From: Cristatella mucedo
Lineage: Eukaryota > Bryozoa > Phylactolaemata > Cristatellidae
Assembly: GCA_009760855.2 (NCBI GenBank)
Contig: WPIO01000007.1
Location: forward strand, 11,335,001-11,399,000
Length of the DNA: 64,000 nucleotides
Reading direction: 5' to 3'
The position numbers and the translations under genes were made by a program. The notes under the pieces were generated by a model. The model ran no database searches. It was given only the letters and a program-made list of their open reading frames with translations, and was not told the DNA's origin. Of this stretch, positions 10,426 to 22,245 are shown in pieces. Position 1 is the stretch's first letter, and each line of letters starts with the position of its first letter.

Positions 10426-11960
10426 CTTTGACTTTACGAAGGTTTATACTCCTGACTATTACCTCGCCGTCAGCTTCTATAAGGCATGCCAAAACCGCCA
10501 TTGAATGTACAGCTGTGCAAGCTAGAACTCTCACTGCCAAAAAGGGTCGAGCACGACTACTGCAAAGGGCCTCCGGCATCCTACGCAGCCACGATCAGTT
10601 TCTCACAACTCACTGGAAGCAACGCACCGGCGAAGCTCGAGCTCAAAATAGTAGACGACATAGGAACGCTTTCCAAGAGCACACGAGATTTTCGCTCGCG
10701 AGAGCAACTAATGTAACACATTTAAGTGACCCAATGCAAGGTTGGCAGCAGCAGAGACGGTGGTACGAGCCTGCTCTTCGCTAACTTTACCAATTATAGG
10801 CTTAAGGCAGCCAGTCGGTTGCGCTTATCTTTGGCGCTGGCGAACCCGAGCAACTCTTGGCTGTTGCCGCCCAGCTCACAGCCCGGTTTCCTTTACAGAT
10901 GCTCAGTTTTAAGCGTTGAGGGTTACCTAATAATCTCCGATGGGACTAATCCTAGACAGGCTGCGATAAACTCAACTGAGCTGATCGGCAAGTGTTCTCT
11001 AGCCAGCTAACTGGACCCGACGCAAGGTGTCAACTCTATTGTGTGCACCTCATTCTGGCAGCACAGTCCCAACCAATCTAGGGGCAGCGCTTCACAGCAG
11101 GGCTTCTCTATTAGTAAGCTCGGTCGCAGCTACCTTTTACTCTGCTTCGTCTACACTACGTCATTTACTCAGTGAAAGGGACCCGGGCATTACGGACATC
11201 CGTACATGTGTGGCCATTTTCAACCATTCTCACTGGGCAATATGTAAAGTTGGTCGACATAGTCGTACAGCTAACACGTTTGAAGCCACTTTCATGATGC
11301 CAGAGTTTAACTGTAAAGCAATACGAAGTATACTAGTATACCAAGCAGCCCTAGTATACCAAGTATCCCTTTCGATGCAACTTTTGCTTTCTTTTCATAT
11401 TCCGCCCTATTCGCTGGTGAGGACACAGTGGGCCAACCCTGCATCGTGGCGACGACAGCAGCGTAAAAGCGACATCCTTCAGTTTGACACCTGTCCCTGA
11501 GGGGCCTAATATGCACTACGGATCGTACCGTCTATTGTCTGTGTCGTTTATTGGCTCTGCTGTAGCCGTTGTATTTAGTTTTGGTTCGTACATTAGCGTA
11601 CCTAGACAGTCCTCTGTACATTCCCAGGAACAGCAGCCCTTGCAGTAGGTTCCTATCGCGTTCGCATTCGCATCGCATCAGTTGTAAAAGCACGTGCATT
11701 ATCCACTATGATCACGCTTCAAGGTCTTCGACGGACATCTAGTATTCTTGCCTTGTCCAGAAACCCGGCGAGCCCGGCAGCCCTCGAAACTCCGGCTGCC
11801 TTTAGTACGGTGCTGCAGGAGTGACGGGTGGCTAGAGAAGTGTAGCCGTGAGTAGTGACGCTGCAGACGCTACATGCATCGAGCTGTCTCGACTCATCGA
11901 GATTTCAAATGCTTTTAGTCGTTGATCCACCCTCAAGAAAGCGCAGCCCACGGATTGTCC
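10426..11960. other. No recognised gene
   Basis: Open frames of up to 157 codons exist on the plus strand (11027-11500) and about 118 codons (10428-10784), but they have no recognisable domain, overlap other frames and lack supporting splice or promoter signals. Treat as non-coding or unknown. Confidence 0.45.
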
Positions 11961-11964
11961 AGCT

Positions 11965-12120
11965 GTAATTCATTTATAATTATAATTCATTTTTATAGCG
12001 CCCCAAGAGAACTTAATCTCTATTCAGGCGCTTCACATATGCCTCGGGGCTCGAGCCCACGACCTCAGTCAGACCTTGGTTGGGGCGAGCATCTTAACCG
12101 CTTGACCAAACCAGCTTGGT
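11965..12120 (-). mobile_element. SINE2 copy (tRNA head, Family A tail)
   Basis: Read on the minus strand from about 12117: a tRNA-like head (ggtttggtcaagcggttaag as A-box region, then gtcgtgggctcgagccccg as B-box region) is followed at about 12040 by a tail agcgcctgaatagagattaa, gttctcttggggcgctataa and AT-rich ATTATAATT. That tail is the 3' hairpin of LINE Family A. The head resembles a class II (Ser/Leu-type) tRNA more than that of SINE1. Confidence 0.85.
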
Positions 12121-12389
12121 GCCATTTAATCGCCAAGCCTAACTTAAGCTCTGATTTTTGTCCAGATGACACTCACATACACCTACGCTTTGATCCCTCC
12201 ATGCTTTTCTTAATTCCCTTGCTGCAGGTATTGCTCACATTCGCACTTGGATGGCTACAAACTTTCTCAAATTGCATAAATATATAACAGCTTTATGGCT
12301 ATCGTCAAACCTTGTGTCAATCCGAAATTAGAAAATATATCCCTCGAAATAGGCTTATTCAGCATATCGAAACCGCAGTAGCCCCTTCG

Positions 12390-13340
12390 TAGCCCTCGGG
12401 GCGAGACGGCCTACTGAGCAGGGAGGCCGTCTACGGGAGGCCGCCGCCGCCGACGGCGGGCACCGATTCAATGCAAGCGTCCTCGCTGGGCACGCTGCGG
12501 CCGCAATAATTTTCTTACTCCGCGAGCGTAAAGCCAGACGCGACGCCTGGAGTCTCTGGAGCCTGTGTTTTCGTTCCTTTTTTCCCTTTTGCGGAAGCTT
12601 CTGCGGCGTTGAAAAACGTGGCGCGTGAAGACTGCAAGGCAAGGCCAGCGACAGCCAGGTGGCGGCGCTCTGATGGCCAGACTCAAACGGAGACGCCGCG
12701 AACGAGCGCGAGCCAGCGAGTTACGACCCGTGCGTCAGTCAGCCAGAGCGGTGTGTCGCGGACACCGGAAAGCGGAGCCCCCGACTCTGCCCAGAGTTGA
12801 GCCGAACGAACGGTTGGGTGGGGCTTCGGAGCGGCTGGCGTCGCCCGCGGCAGCACCGACGGCCACATCGGCCTGCCCAGGTGGTCTCGCTCGATTAGGC
12901 GGGGCAGGCTGACAGGGGATGCGGAAAATTCCGAACGAGCCCTCTCGGCGAAGGCGTTCCGCCACCGCCGACGCCGACGACGAAGGCGCTGGCGGGCGCC
13001 TTACGGACGCCAGCCGCCGCCCGTCCTGCAAGGAGATTGGACGCATGTTGCATGTTGCATGATGCATGATGCATGATGCATGATGCATGATGCATGATGC
13101 AAGGCAGCATGTTTTTCGTCGAACTAGCCGCCTCCTCGCCACCGCCACGCCGCAGTGGCCCTGCGGCCCAGGGGAGGACAGCGGCGGCTCTGACCGAAGC
13201 TCTTGGCCAGTGGGTCGTCTGTGGGGAGGCTTCCGTCGATGATCGCCAGAGACGGCGCCCTGCAGCAGCTACCACTTTTGTGCCGGTCACCCTGGCCGGT
13301 CGCTCATCGGCTCGTCGGACGCAGTGAATGCCGCCGCCGC
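12390..13340. other. GC-rich, CpG-dense block
   Basis: About 950 bp dominated by CpG-containing words (gccgccgccgccgacggcgg, ggcgcctta, cgcgaacgagcgcg). Frames are open in several phases on both strands simply because stop codons are rare in such DNA. It could be a CpG island or a promoter/first exon of an unrecognised host gene, but nothing coding is identifiable. Confidence 0.5.
13043..13100 (+). repeat. Heptanucleotide tandem repeat (GCATGAT)n
   Basis: Two gcatgtt units are followed by about six gcatgat units, period 7 bp, inside the GC-rich block. Each unit contains TGCATG-like near-palindromes. Confidence 0.95.
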
Positions 13341-13509
13341 CACGTATGCTCGCTCGCTGACTAGAGCAGCTGGATGCTGATTGTTAAACGCCATAGAATT
13401 AGAAGAGCAGGCAGAAGATTCGCAATGAGGATCTACGAAATTCGAACTCAACGATCTTCGAAGGGAAAGATCTTCTAGTAAGCACCGAGGGCGAAAGGAT
13501 TGCGTAAGA

Positions 13510-13975
13510 CTTTAAGGTCAAGGTCGCTCACTTTTAGGCTCGTTCATTCTCTGGCTCCAGCCAGAGCTATCAGATCTGCTCCCCCACCAGGCCAAGCATA
13601 GTAACACCCGCTTTTTGGAATCTAATCGTTTAACGATACTTCTTTTGAACCTCAACTCCTTTAGAGACCGAGCCTTTAGTTCTTATGCATCCAAAGCCTG
13701 GAACTCACTTCCAACTTGCGTCACGATAGCCACCTACTTGACCACATTAAAAAATAATCTAAAACGCGTCTATTTATCACAGCATTTAGTGGGTTCATGT
13801 GATTCGTGTTTTGTCTGCTTAGGGGTGCTGCCACTGTGCATGCTGCCACTAAACCATATTAACATGCTGACCTATGCATTCAATTTGGTAATGATTTACA
13901 TGCAGCATCTGTAAAGTGCCAAGAGAGAGATTAAGTTCTCTGAGGGCATTATACAAATCTATTGTTATTATTATG
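13510..13975 (+). mobile_element. LINE Family A 3' end
   Basis: Starts in C-terminal RT-ORF coding (tcgctcacttttaggctcgt; then NSFRDRAFSSYASKAWNSLP, about 13655-13715; TTLKNNLKRVYLSQH). It continues through the 3' UTR with repeated 'tgctgccactaacc'-type phrases to the hairpin gtgccaagagagagattaag ... gagggcattatac (13917-13955) and attgttattatta. The outer stem reads GTGCC/GGCAT instead of GCGCC/GGCGC, so pairing is preserved by compensating changes. Confidence 0.9.
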
Positions 13976-14009
13976 TTGCCTCTAACCATGTTTATCCGTG
14001 TGCGTGATA

Positions 14010-14152
14010 TTACTAATCCTGTTATGCTTTGAGCATGCCACAGCTAACCATTCGATCGTGCTTCCTTTAGAGAAAACATAAAACGCCCTAGAAAAAGATT
14101 GAGTTCTTTGAGAGCGCTTTATCAAAGGTATTATTATTATTATTATGAATAC
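14010..14152 (+). mobile_element. Second LINE Family A 3'-terminal fragment
   Basis: Only the last 140 bp: gagcatgccacagctaacca, cgtgcttcctttagag, then the hairpin cgccctagaaaaagattgag ... agagcgctttatcaaag and (ATT)5. It directly follows the 13510-13975 copy in the same orientation, so it is a separate, severely 5'-truncated insertion or a tandem tail. Confidence 0.85.
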
Positions 14153-14359
14153 AAACTTCAAATGAGCACATAAAAGCTCTGCAGATAGCGTCTTTTTAGA
14201 TCCGCATTAGCCTCCAGGAGTCTACTTTTATTCACGGTTTCGTCAGGCGGGTTGTCACTAGCGTTGTCTCAATATAGCCGTTGCTGTACACACATTTGCC
14301 TCTCTGAGGCTATGAAATAGACTGATCTACGTTAACGACACTGACTTGTTAACTTAAGC

Positions 14360-14745
14360 TATTGGTGTTCGTTATTGCTCCGCTAGCATCAGCGTTCGTG
14401 CGCGCGCGCGCTTCGAGGCAGCTTCTGCAATCTTTCGAGTGCTATCGTGGAGCGTCGCTCGGCAAAGGGCGAGGAAGCAGACGAATGGATGAGGACGGAC
14501 GTAGACGGGCGCGGCCACGGACGAGCACCGCACAACGTTCTACCGACCGGCCAATAAGTTTTTCGTCCGCTCGCCTGAGGCCCGAACGCGACCTGTTCGG
14601 CCCACGAGTTCCGCGGGTGCGAAACTCGCGCAAGCGCTAGCAGAAAGAAAGCGGCCGGTGCAGAGACGCAGCGGAAACTGTCGCTTTCGTCCGCCTTGAT
14701 AGCACTCCGCCGCACTACTTTCGATGGCGAGCACGCTCTTCTGTA
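14360..14745. other. GC-rich block
   Basis: CpG-dense sequence (gcgcgcgcgcgcttcgagg near 14399) with open frames on both strands and no recognisable product. Confidence 0.45.
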
Positions 14746-14766
14746 GACCTCACTCGACTGGCTCGT

Positions 14767-14806
<40 letters not shown>

Positions 14807-14835
14807 CCCCTCTCTCTCTCTCTCTCTCTCTCTCC

Positions 14836-14871
<36 letters not shown>

Positions 14872-14882
14872 CCTCTCTCTCT
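14767..14882 (+). repeat. (CT)n microsatellite, about 116 bp
   Basis: Interrupted CT repeats with scattered CCCTC variants. Open frames of Ser-Leu or Arg-Glu type through it are artefacts. Confidence 0.98.
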
Positions 14883-15440
14883 GAATACGTGCCGCCTGCA
14901 AGTCTCCTGGGGACTCTTGGGGCGCCCCGTTCTAACGCTATCCTTTAGATTGTGGGCCAACAGGAAGCATCCAATCCAGACTAGCATTACTACTACTATT
15001 AGCGGACAGGAAGCTCTCCGTCGTAGCATCCATTAGCCGTCATGGCTTCGCGGAGTTGCAGTCAACAGGAACCCACTCGTCAGTTGGCCGCATGCTCTCC
15101 GTTTTGCTTCGCTCGCATGAGGCGTGGTGGGACGCGCCATTGCCCAGCCATTCGAGTAGACTTCCGTAATTGGCGGGGGTCGATGGCGCCAGCAGAGCGC
15201 GGCAGCGAGCGTTGCTCTCGACGATCGCCCTCCGTCGCCGGTGCGCCCGGCGCCAGAGCCCATTTCCCACTGCGGCTTGGCCGGGGCCGCAGATGACCGT
15301 GAGCACTCGCGCGAGGCTGCACGCTCGAGCCGACGCACGCGGAGCGAGAGCTCGGACGCAAGGCTCGCTTGCTACGCTCGTCGGCTGGCATGTCGCGCCG
15401 CCGATCAGATGTCGCGAGTAACTCAGGTCATTTTCCCTTC

Positions 15441-15542
15441 TCGCGTGGCAATTACCGCCACCATAATTGGGCCTCAAACAAGTGCGCCGCCTCGCGTGGC
15501 AATTGCCGTCACCATAATTGGGCCTCGAGTAAGTGCGCCGCC
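15441..15542 (+). repeat. 51-bp tandem duplication
   Basis: Units 15441-15491 and 15492-15542 begin tcgcgtggcaatt and end agtgcgccgcc. They are the same length and differ at five positions, all transitions. Confidence 0.97.
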
Positions 15543-16598
15543 TAGCGGCTAGCTCCGCAGCGAGGCTCGAGCGCTGATCCCAAGCTGCACGCTTCAACAC
15601 GGGTCGTACGCTTTGGCGCCATTGCCTAGCGGAGATTGCCGGCTACTCGCGCTCACCGAACGTCTTCGGCCGCCCGCCATTCAAGCAAGCGCGGTCGGTT
15701 TCCCGAGGGGCGCTCCCGAACGCCAGGACATCGCAGTACCGCTCGCAGCCACGCCGCCCCTGGCGGCCGCAAACTCAACTCATCTGGCGGCGCTGCGGCG
15801 GACGGCGGCTGCGGCTTCCTCCAGAGTAGCTCGCCGGCCTCGTCGCCATCTGGCGCTGCCTCGTCGCCACCACCGCCTTGACAAGCCGCTCCCGAGTCGC
15901 TGAAGTCGGCGTCCTGTCAAGGAAGGCATGAACGGCCGACGCACGGTCACCCGTAGCGAGGCGACCCGCAGGTCCCCGGGGGCGGCGCGAAGCGCCTTCG
16001 ATTGGCCGTGCTAGGTGGGCGTCGCGCGGCAACGGTTCAAGGACGTTCTGGCAAGCGGCCGCTGTCGATTCGAGAAAATAGTCTCGGCTACTGGCTCTGG
16101 CGCCGCGTCCGACGAGGACGGACCGCGTCAGCGGGCCGGCGCGCGCCCTTCCGGGTGGCAAACGCGGCGGTCGCGGCTGGAGACGCTGCGAGTCCCGCTA
16201 GCATCTCGGGCGACCGCGGGCGACTCGCGGCGCCGGGGTAGCTCCGTCGGACGTCCGACGCTGATGTTTTTTTCCATTCTTATTAAAGCCGACGCAAATG
16301 ATGCGACGCGGGAGGCTCCGAGCGCGCGTCGTCGATCGACCGGCGGAGGAGAAGGCTTACGAGAATTTACGAAGGCGTTCGAGCATTTAGGCGGCAAAAA
16401 GTGGAGCTACGAGCTACGTGCGCGCTCCGCCAGCCGCTCGGCGGCGGCTCTCGCTGACCGGCGAGTTCCGACTATTCGCCGAGGACGCGCCGTAAGCGAG
16501 TGCCGGCGGCTTGCGCGCGCTCGGCGGCGCTCGCGACTGGCGGCAAGAATGGCGGCGGACGCCTAGCGGCGGATTGTTCTAGCCTCCGCCGCCGCAGC

Positions 16599-16601
<3 letters not shown>

Positions 16602-16629
<28 letters not shown>
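16602..16629 (+). repeat. (CAG)9 trinucleotide repeat
   Basis: About nine uninterrupted CAG units at the 3' edge of the GC-rich block. No convincing host coding frame surrounds it. Confidence 0.97.
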
Positions 16630-16670
16630 GAGCGCCCGCTAGCGCTCGCTCTTGAAGCTTGCCACAACCA

Positions 16671-17665
16671 TCGGCAGCTTACCAATAGCATGACAGAAAA
16701 CAAAATATTGTTCATCAGGAACCACTTGGATACTTGAAATTGAAAGAAATGCGGACTACAGCGACTTAATCATAGTCAGTTTTCAGCGATCTATAAGTAT
16801 GAAAACTGGGGTTGGGGAGAGGACTGACTTTCTGGGGTAGCATTGGTGATAGCCAAGCAGTTAGTCGACTTCAGCCAGGTCTAAGGAACAGCGTGAATTC
16901 AAGAGCGTCGTCAAGTATCAAGTGTCAGGCTGCCGAACATGCACAGGACACAAGTGGCACCGTCTACCTGAGCTCTGTACCCCTTAACAAGCGTGCGCTG
17001 TTGGACTGGATCGGACTGGAACCCGTTGCCGTGCATCAGAAGACAGGGGCCCTCTGCTGGGGATAAACAGCTGAAGGCGATAAGCAAAGGCAATTTCGCG
17101 TCTATTCACGTAGCTTTTACGGCGTCCGTGATGACGGGCTCGCACGATTAAAAAAACGCGTCTTAGTTCTATCGCTTGAAGTTTTCTTCGCTCCAAAAGC
17201 TTTGATTTCGCTAGATCAGCAGCAGCAACAGCCGAGACAGCGGGTTAGACGCCATAGCGGAAGTCCGCGAGCATTGGAGGAGCAGTCTGGCTGACCGCGT
17301 AGGCTGGGCGATCAGACTTCAAAATGGTGCAGGAGCCAGGCTTCGCACCGTCACGTTTTCTATGGCGCTGTGCACGAGTACTTTACGGTATTTCCCGTGA
17401 CAAGGCGTCTCGTGAATGCTAAATTTTTAAGCGTCGATAATGACTCGAAAGGCCTTATCAAGCGCGCAGCTGTCCGGCGGCCCAAAGAAAGGGCGGCCTA
17501 TCCAAAGGCTTACTGACATGAAACTCGTTAGGCGGAAGGCGTAGCGAGCACCGAGCCCTATTACCGCCACCCCACTCCGCTAGCTCCGGGCACCTCTCCC
17601 CCAGCTCCGCGCTTGCCGCGCGAGCGTGGACGCCAGAATGTCAGAAGCCTCGGCGCTCGTGTTTG
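16671..17665. other. No recognised gene
   Basis: Mixed-composition sequence with short open frames only and no repeat family identified. Confidence 0.5.
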
Positions 17666-17669
17666 CTGC

Positions 17670-17806
17670 AGGTTTGGCCCAGGGGTGAGCTGCTGGCCAT
17701 TAACGACTAAGGCCGTGGGGTCGAAACCAACGGTGTGTGTAACGCGCCAGGATTGAGATTACATATAGTTCTCTTAGGACGCTATGCATGCAAATGAATT
17801 TAATGC
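17670..17806 (+). mobile_element. SINE2 copy
   Basis: Plus-strand SINE2: head ggtttggcccaggggtgag, degenerate B box ggggtcgaaacc (about 17717-17728), then the Family A-type tail gcgccaggattgagattaca, tagttctcttaggacgctat and atgaattta. It aligns over its whole length with the minus-strand copies at 11965-12120 and 32893-33015. Confidence 0.82.
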
Positions 17807-18380
17807 ATCGGCCCCTATACTAAGCTAGGTATGTTAGATAGGCCCGTCACTGACGTAACAGTAATGGCGAGTCTTACGTAATGCTTATACCGCAGTTCGA
17901 CCGGGGTAGGGCAATGATGAGTGTCAGAAAAAAGGACGGCAGCTAAGCTACTAATTTGCATACGTTGCTGCGACGTGCGCTATCATTGATTGAATAAAGA
18001 AAAATTAAAACGCGGTTTAAACTTTTTTAAACTTGAAAGGTTTTTCCAAAGGTTGGCAATTGCATTTCAGCACCTTGAGCTCTACGCCCGAAGTGACGAC
18101 TCGCGCTTCCGCGGCTTCGAAGCTTCAGCTGAGGCGCAGCTGAGTTGGCGCATTGGAAAACCTGACCAAAAATGGCCATGAATTAATGGTAGACTTACAA
18201 TTAAAATTCAGTAGATTTTTCGGATTAATACCAACTAAGATCCAGCATCAGAAGAAGCTACAAGAAAAGGCGTTCTAGCCATCAACAACAGGTTGGAGGA
18301 ACTGAGGATAAAGCAAAAGCACGAACAATTCGGGAGTCAACATTTCCCGTCATATCTGACTAGTTGAAACATAGAATAAC
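17807..18380. other. No recognised gene
   Basis: No coding or repeat signal beyond short open frames. Confidence 0.5.
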
Positions 18381-18385
18381 ATAGA

Positions 18386-18440
18386 ATATATATATATATA
18401 TATATATATGTTTGTGGTGCGCGCGTGCGTGAGGGTGTGT

Positions 18441-18524
<84 letters not shown>

Positions 18525-18525
18525 T
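18386..18525 (+). repeat. Compound (TA)n / (AC)n / (AT)n microsatellite
   Basis: (TA)n at 18386-18410, a GT-rich spacer, about 34 AC units at 18442-18509, then (AT)n to 18525. The spacer tgtgtgtacacaca makes the GT and AC parts locally self-complementary. Confidence 0.98.
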
Positions 18526-18526
18526 T

Positions 18527-19464
18527 AGCCTGAGATTTTAAGTGCAACATTGACGTCCTGCAGATCAGCTATCGATCCGTGGCACTTCGTCAGTGCACGA
18601 CACCGAATGATGGTTTCTCACTGCTATCGTCCATTGCGGGGCGTCGCATAATTAGCCGCGATAGGGTCCAAAAAACGAACGAAACTGCGTCCACTACCAC
18701 CGACGGACGGGGTGGCAGCCCAGCGCTGGCCTCAGATCTGGCTTTAGCTCGCTGTTCTTCGCATTCTGCAACCGCAGGCTACCGGAGGGCTATGTCGTTC
18801 AGGCAGCCGAGCTAATCAATCAGCCGAATCCGCTGGATTCATCCGCTGCACTCATCCGCTGGGGACGGTACCGCTTCCGATCGAGATTCAGTGAAATCAA
18901 TTGCGTTCGGCGCTTTCGTTCATTCATGCACTTCCGTTGATATCGAGGCGAAAGCTCGCGGTTCTTTTTTTGATTCCATTTTTATACGTCGTTGAAGCAC
19001 AAAAAAGCTACCGTAGTTCGATTTTCGGCGAGTGGTCGCAATAAGCAACGAGTCCGCGCGGGTAACTGCAGTTGCTTTTGAACTTCAACGCACCAGAGCC
19101 CTCCTGGCGACCTATCGCACCCGTGACCCAGTGCCGCTGACCGCTGCGCCATGATAATCCACATTTTATTAGCGAAAGGGCGCAGCACCTATAAACGACG
19201 CCTCCACGAATGAGCGCTTGTTTTCAAATTCGGTCCACCGTCATCTACCGTCGAGCAATCAGGATTTTCACCGCCGCATCCGCCGCCATCTCGCACCTGC
19301 GACCTGTACGACGCTGCCGCAGTAAGTTCGGTCTTACGGGCACTAGTCTCATCCATGTCCTTCGCATTCTCGATCCCGTTCCGCAGCGGCGCTGCAGAGG
19401 CATATATTTCTTTCTAACCACTTTACAGGTGCTGATTAGAAAGCGCGTCAATTGGTTAGTTATG
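18527..19464. other. No recognised gene; one tRNA-like patch
   Basis: Nothing coding is recognised. On the minus strand about 19155-19088 the phrase tggcgcagcggtcagcgg resembles a tRNA A box, but no matching B box is convincing, so it may be a decayed SINE head. Confidence 0.35.
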
Positions 19465-19950
19465 ACACTCGCTTTTTCAGCACGCACATGCACACAAAGG
19501 ATATTGACACGGACCCAACATATGATGAGAGGAACATGTGGATTTGTAGTTTATTTTATTTCTTTTGGTAAAATTAGTGAATGTCGTGGCATTGTTCACA
19601 GTAATGAGTTCCAAGCTGTGGGAGCACAGGAGCTTGAAGCGTGTCTCCTAAGGATTGGGGGCTAGTTAGAGGCATACAGCTAAACGATTTGAGTTAGAAG
19701 AGTGGACGGTACGATGCGAAGCCTAATGAGGAAGCACTGCCGTAGGAAGGCGGGAGCAAGAGATTAAAGAGACCTACAAGTGCGTGGCCGAATCTTGAAG
19801 TCGATATGCTGCTAGATGGGGTGCCGGTGCAGGTCGGCGACAAACGTTGGAACGTGGCAGCTGCGACGTTAACGACAGGCGAGCCGAGCTGCAGAGTTTC
19901 GCACCGTCTTATTGCGCAGGCAGGAAGGCGCACGAGCAGGTGGTCACAGA
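19465..19950 (-). mobile_element. LINE Family A fragment, diverged and GC-shifted
   Basis: Minus-strand homology to the Family A C-terminal coding region: gagttccaagctgtgggagc (19607-19626), acggtacgatgcgaagcct (19706-19724), aaagagacctacaagtgcgt and gctgcgacgttaacgacagg (19859-19878) correspond in order to the 46.3-46.8-kb copy. The hairpin and (ATT)n end are absent. It merges into GC-rich sequence and carries more CpG than other copies. Confidence 0.78.
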
Positions 19951-20164
19951 TGTCTTGGCTGACTGCTATCGAAGATGCCCGGACGCACAGCCGGATGGAG
20001 CACCGCCGGCGCGGAAGTTCGTCGAGCCCCGCGACCGGATCTCGCTCGGCAATGGGCGTCCAGGCACCGCTCCGGGCGCCTTCGGTCAGACGCGAGCACC
20101 CTGACGGCTGCTTAGCTGCTCAGCTCCTTCAAGGCCTCGGGGCAAATCTTTACGCCAGCAGCTA

Positions 20165-20325
20165 GCCCAGGAGGTAAGGTCGTGCTCGCTCTTCACGACC
20201 GAGGTCCGAGGGTTCAAAACCTGCAGCGGGTGATCCTTTATTGCCAACTGCAAGCGGTGGGGGATAGCCGCTAAGGCTCGTCTGCCGCTATAAAAATGAA
20301 GCTGTTAAATCAGCCAATATTATCA
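20165..20325 (+). mobile_element. SINE1 copy
   Basis: Plus strand: head caggaggtaaggtcgtgctc, B box gggttcaaaacctg (about 20212-20225), gatcctttattgcc, hairpin AGCC-gctaa-GGCT, and tail gctgttaaatcagccaata. Confidence 0.9.
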
Positions 20326-21555
20326 TCTAAAGCGCGGCTTTGGCTGGCCGCAGTGGACCAAATAAGCTTGAATCGCTGAAGCTAGCGAGGCCGGAAGTCG
20401 ACCGGCTCGGGAGCTGGCGCTGAGCGAGACATCAGTCCTCCTAAATGCTCGAAAATGCGACCGCTGTGCCGTGATGGCTTCGAGCGTATCGCGGACATTT
20501 GCCGAAGCGTCCATTGGCCACAATCGGTCTATTGCCACAAATGAGCCCCGCGGCTGCCGTCTTACGGCATGGCGGTTGACGTTTTTTTTAAGACACAGTA
20601 CACTAGTACGCCTACAGTACAGATTTATTAAGTTTGCCCTTACAATAGGCGTCTTCTGATATTCGACTTCCACCGGTAATTTGTCAGACTAAGGAATTTT
20701 CATCTTGCGTGCTGCCTATCTCTAACTGGGATGCATACGCAGAGCTGCTCGGTAGAAAACCCGCTGCTAGCGCTCTCAAGGATCATTAGGGCTCGTTGCG
20801 CCTGCAAAGAGCAGCGTAAGTCAACGAGAGCTTCCGGCGCGACCGCGGCCGCAAATGTTTGCCGTGACCATGAGCGAGAAGCGGCCTCTCGTTGACTGCG
20901 GAGGTCGTGTAGGCCGCTATGCCCGGATGGCGATTCGTGGAGCGGGTCGACGAATCTGATCGGCTGACGTAGCAGAGGCATACCGTAGAGGTGCAGGGGG
21001 CCATGTATCCCCAGGCGCTGGATCAGGGGCACTGAATCAGGGGGCGCCAGGGGGCGCTAAAATGGTTATTCAATACTGGATGGGTGAGGGAGGCGCTATC
21101 TGTGCAGCTCGTCCACGCGCGCCCGCTACCCTAGGAACGCCTCTGCGACGACGAGGTGAAGGATGCTGGTGTGAGCTCGCCAAGCGTCGCGAAGACCAGC
21201 AGTCGGTTCGAAAGGATCAGAAGCCAGGCCCGGTCCTCGGTTAGATGTAGCCGCCCGTGCCGGAAACTGCAGCAGCAGCAGTCGCCGTGGTCGGCAAGCG
21301 TCAGGCGTCGATGATTTCTTCGGTCAGCAGCAGCAGCGATGTTAGCAGTTAAAAGCGGCTATAGGCATCCGGTGGCGGCGGCGGCGGGTGGGGGTGGGGT
21401 TCGGCGGCAGGGCGGTTTTTTGCCAGCGATCCGGGCCTAGAATCTACTACTCAATCGCGAAGACGAGAGACTTCGGGCTCAGACTTCGCACGTAGGAGTG
21501 GTGCGCCGTGCACAGCCGTCGCGGACGTCCGATCTCGCTCACCCGTTTTAGAGCA
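20326..21555. other. No recognised gene; GC-rich in part
   Basis: Open frames of 60-116 codons on both strands without recognisable products. 21370-21415 is a G-rich run (ggcggcggcggcgggtgggg) that could form a G-quadruplex. 21240-21345 has scattered CAG clusters. Confidence 0.45.
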
Positions 21556-22245
21556 GATCTGATAGGTGGGCTGCTGTCAGAGGATGAAAGGAAAAGTTAG
21601 TGACAAAACCTTGAAGTCTATGCGTTGCTTGGCTGGGAGCCAGTGTAGGTCAGTGAGAAGTGGTGAGATGTGGCAACTGCGACGTTTACGACAGACAAGC
21701 CTAGTTACAGAGTTTTGCACTAGCTGTAAGCGTCTGATTGCACAGTCCGGTAGATCAGTAAGCAGTGAGTTACAGAAGTCAAGACGAAATATCACAAATG
21801 CATAGACCAATTTAGACGTGGTATCCCTGTCTAAACAAGCCCAAATTTTAGCAATTTTATGTAGCTGAAAGTAGGCAGACATTACAGCAGAGCTGATGTG
21901 GTTGTCTAATGAGTGGTCACTTTGAAAAATAGTACCTAGATTTCGTACATATTCAACAGGAGGTTTGTATGCTGGTATGCTGGCAGAGCCGAGGTATGTT
22001 GGCAGAGCCGATTTGGAGCGTTAGCCTTTCCAATATCTGAATCACACTTGGTTTGTCCATAATTGTTAAGTTGGTTATACAATCAATAAATTTAAGAAAA
22101 TTAGCTACCATCCATATGCAGATGTCATCAATTCATGCAGCAAGGGAGTTGAGAGAATTCAACGTGCTGTAGGGCGGTGAGGGATCCAAACAGAGGTGCA
22201 ACTCATTGTCATCCACATAGAAGTGAAAGCCTAGATTGATCTATC
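21556..22245 (-). mobile_element. LINE Family A, RT motif C to C-terminus
   Basis: On the minus strand this starts at the RT palm with HFYVDDNELHLCLD (about 22225-22185), giving Family A a YVDD-type catalytic motif. It runs through the thumb (SAYFQLHKIAKIWACLDRDTTSKLVYAFV, 21882-21800; DFCNSLLTDLPDCAIRRLQL; CHISPLLTDLHWLPAKQRID) to about 21556. The C-terminal NSLP segment and 3' UTR are missing. It abuts a plus-strand Family A copy head to head at 22245/22246. One in-frame stop and frameshifts make it a pseudogene. Confidence 0.9.

Larger units (their letters stand above)
15030..16670. other. GC-rich, CpG-dense block, 1.6 kb
   Basis: Very CpG-rich sequence with overlapping open frames in most phases up to 186 codons. 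None shows a conserved domain, and residue composition is Ala/Arg/Pro-rich in all frames, as expected from base composition. It contains a 51-bp tandem duplication and a CAG tract. A CpG-island role is possible. Confidence 0.5.

Noticed and set aside
15040-15600. 186-codon minus-strand frame in GC-rich DNA
   Set aside because: Stops are rare in this composition, overlapping frames are equally open, and the repeated part comes from the 51-bp duplication.
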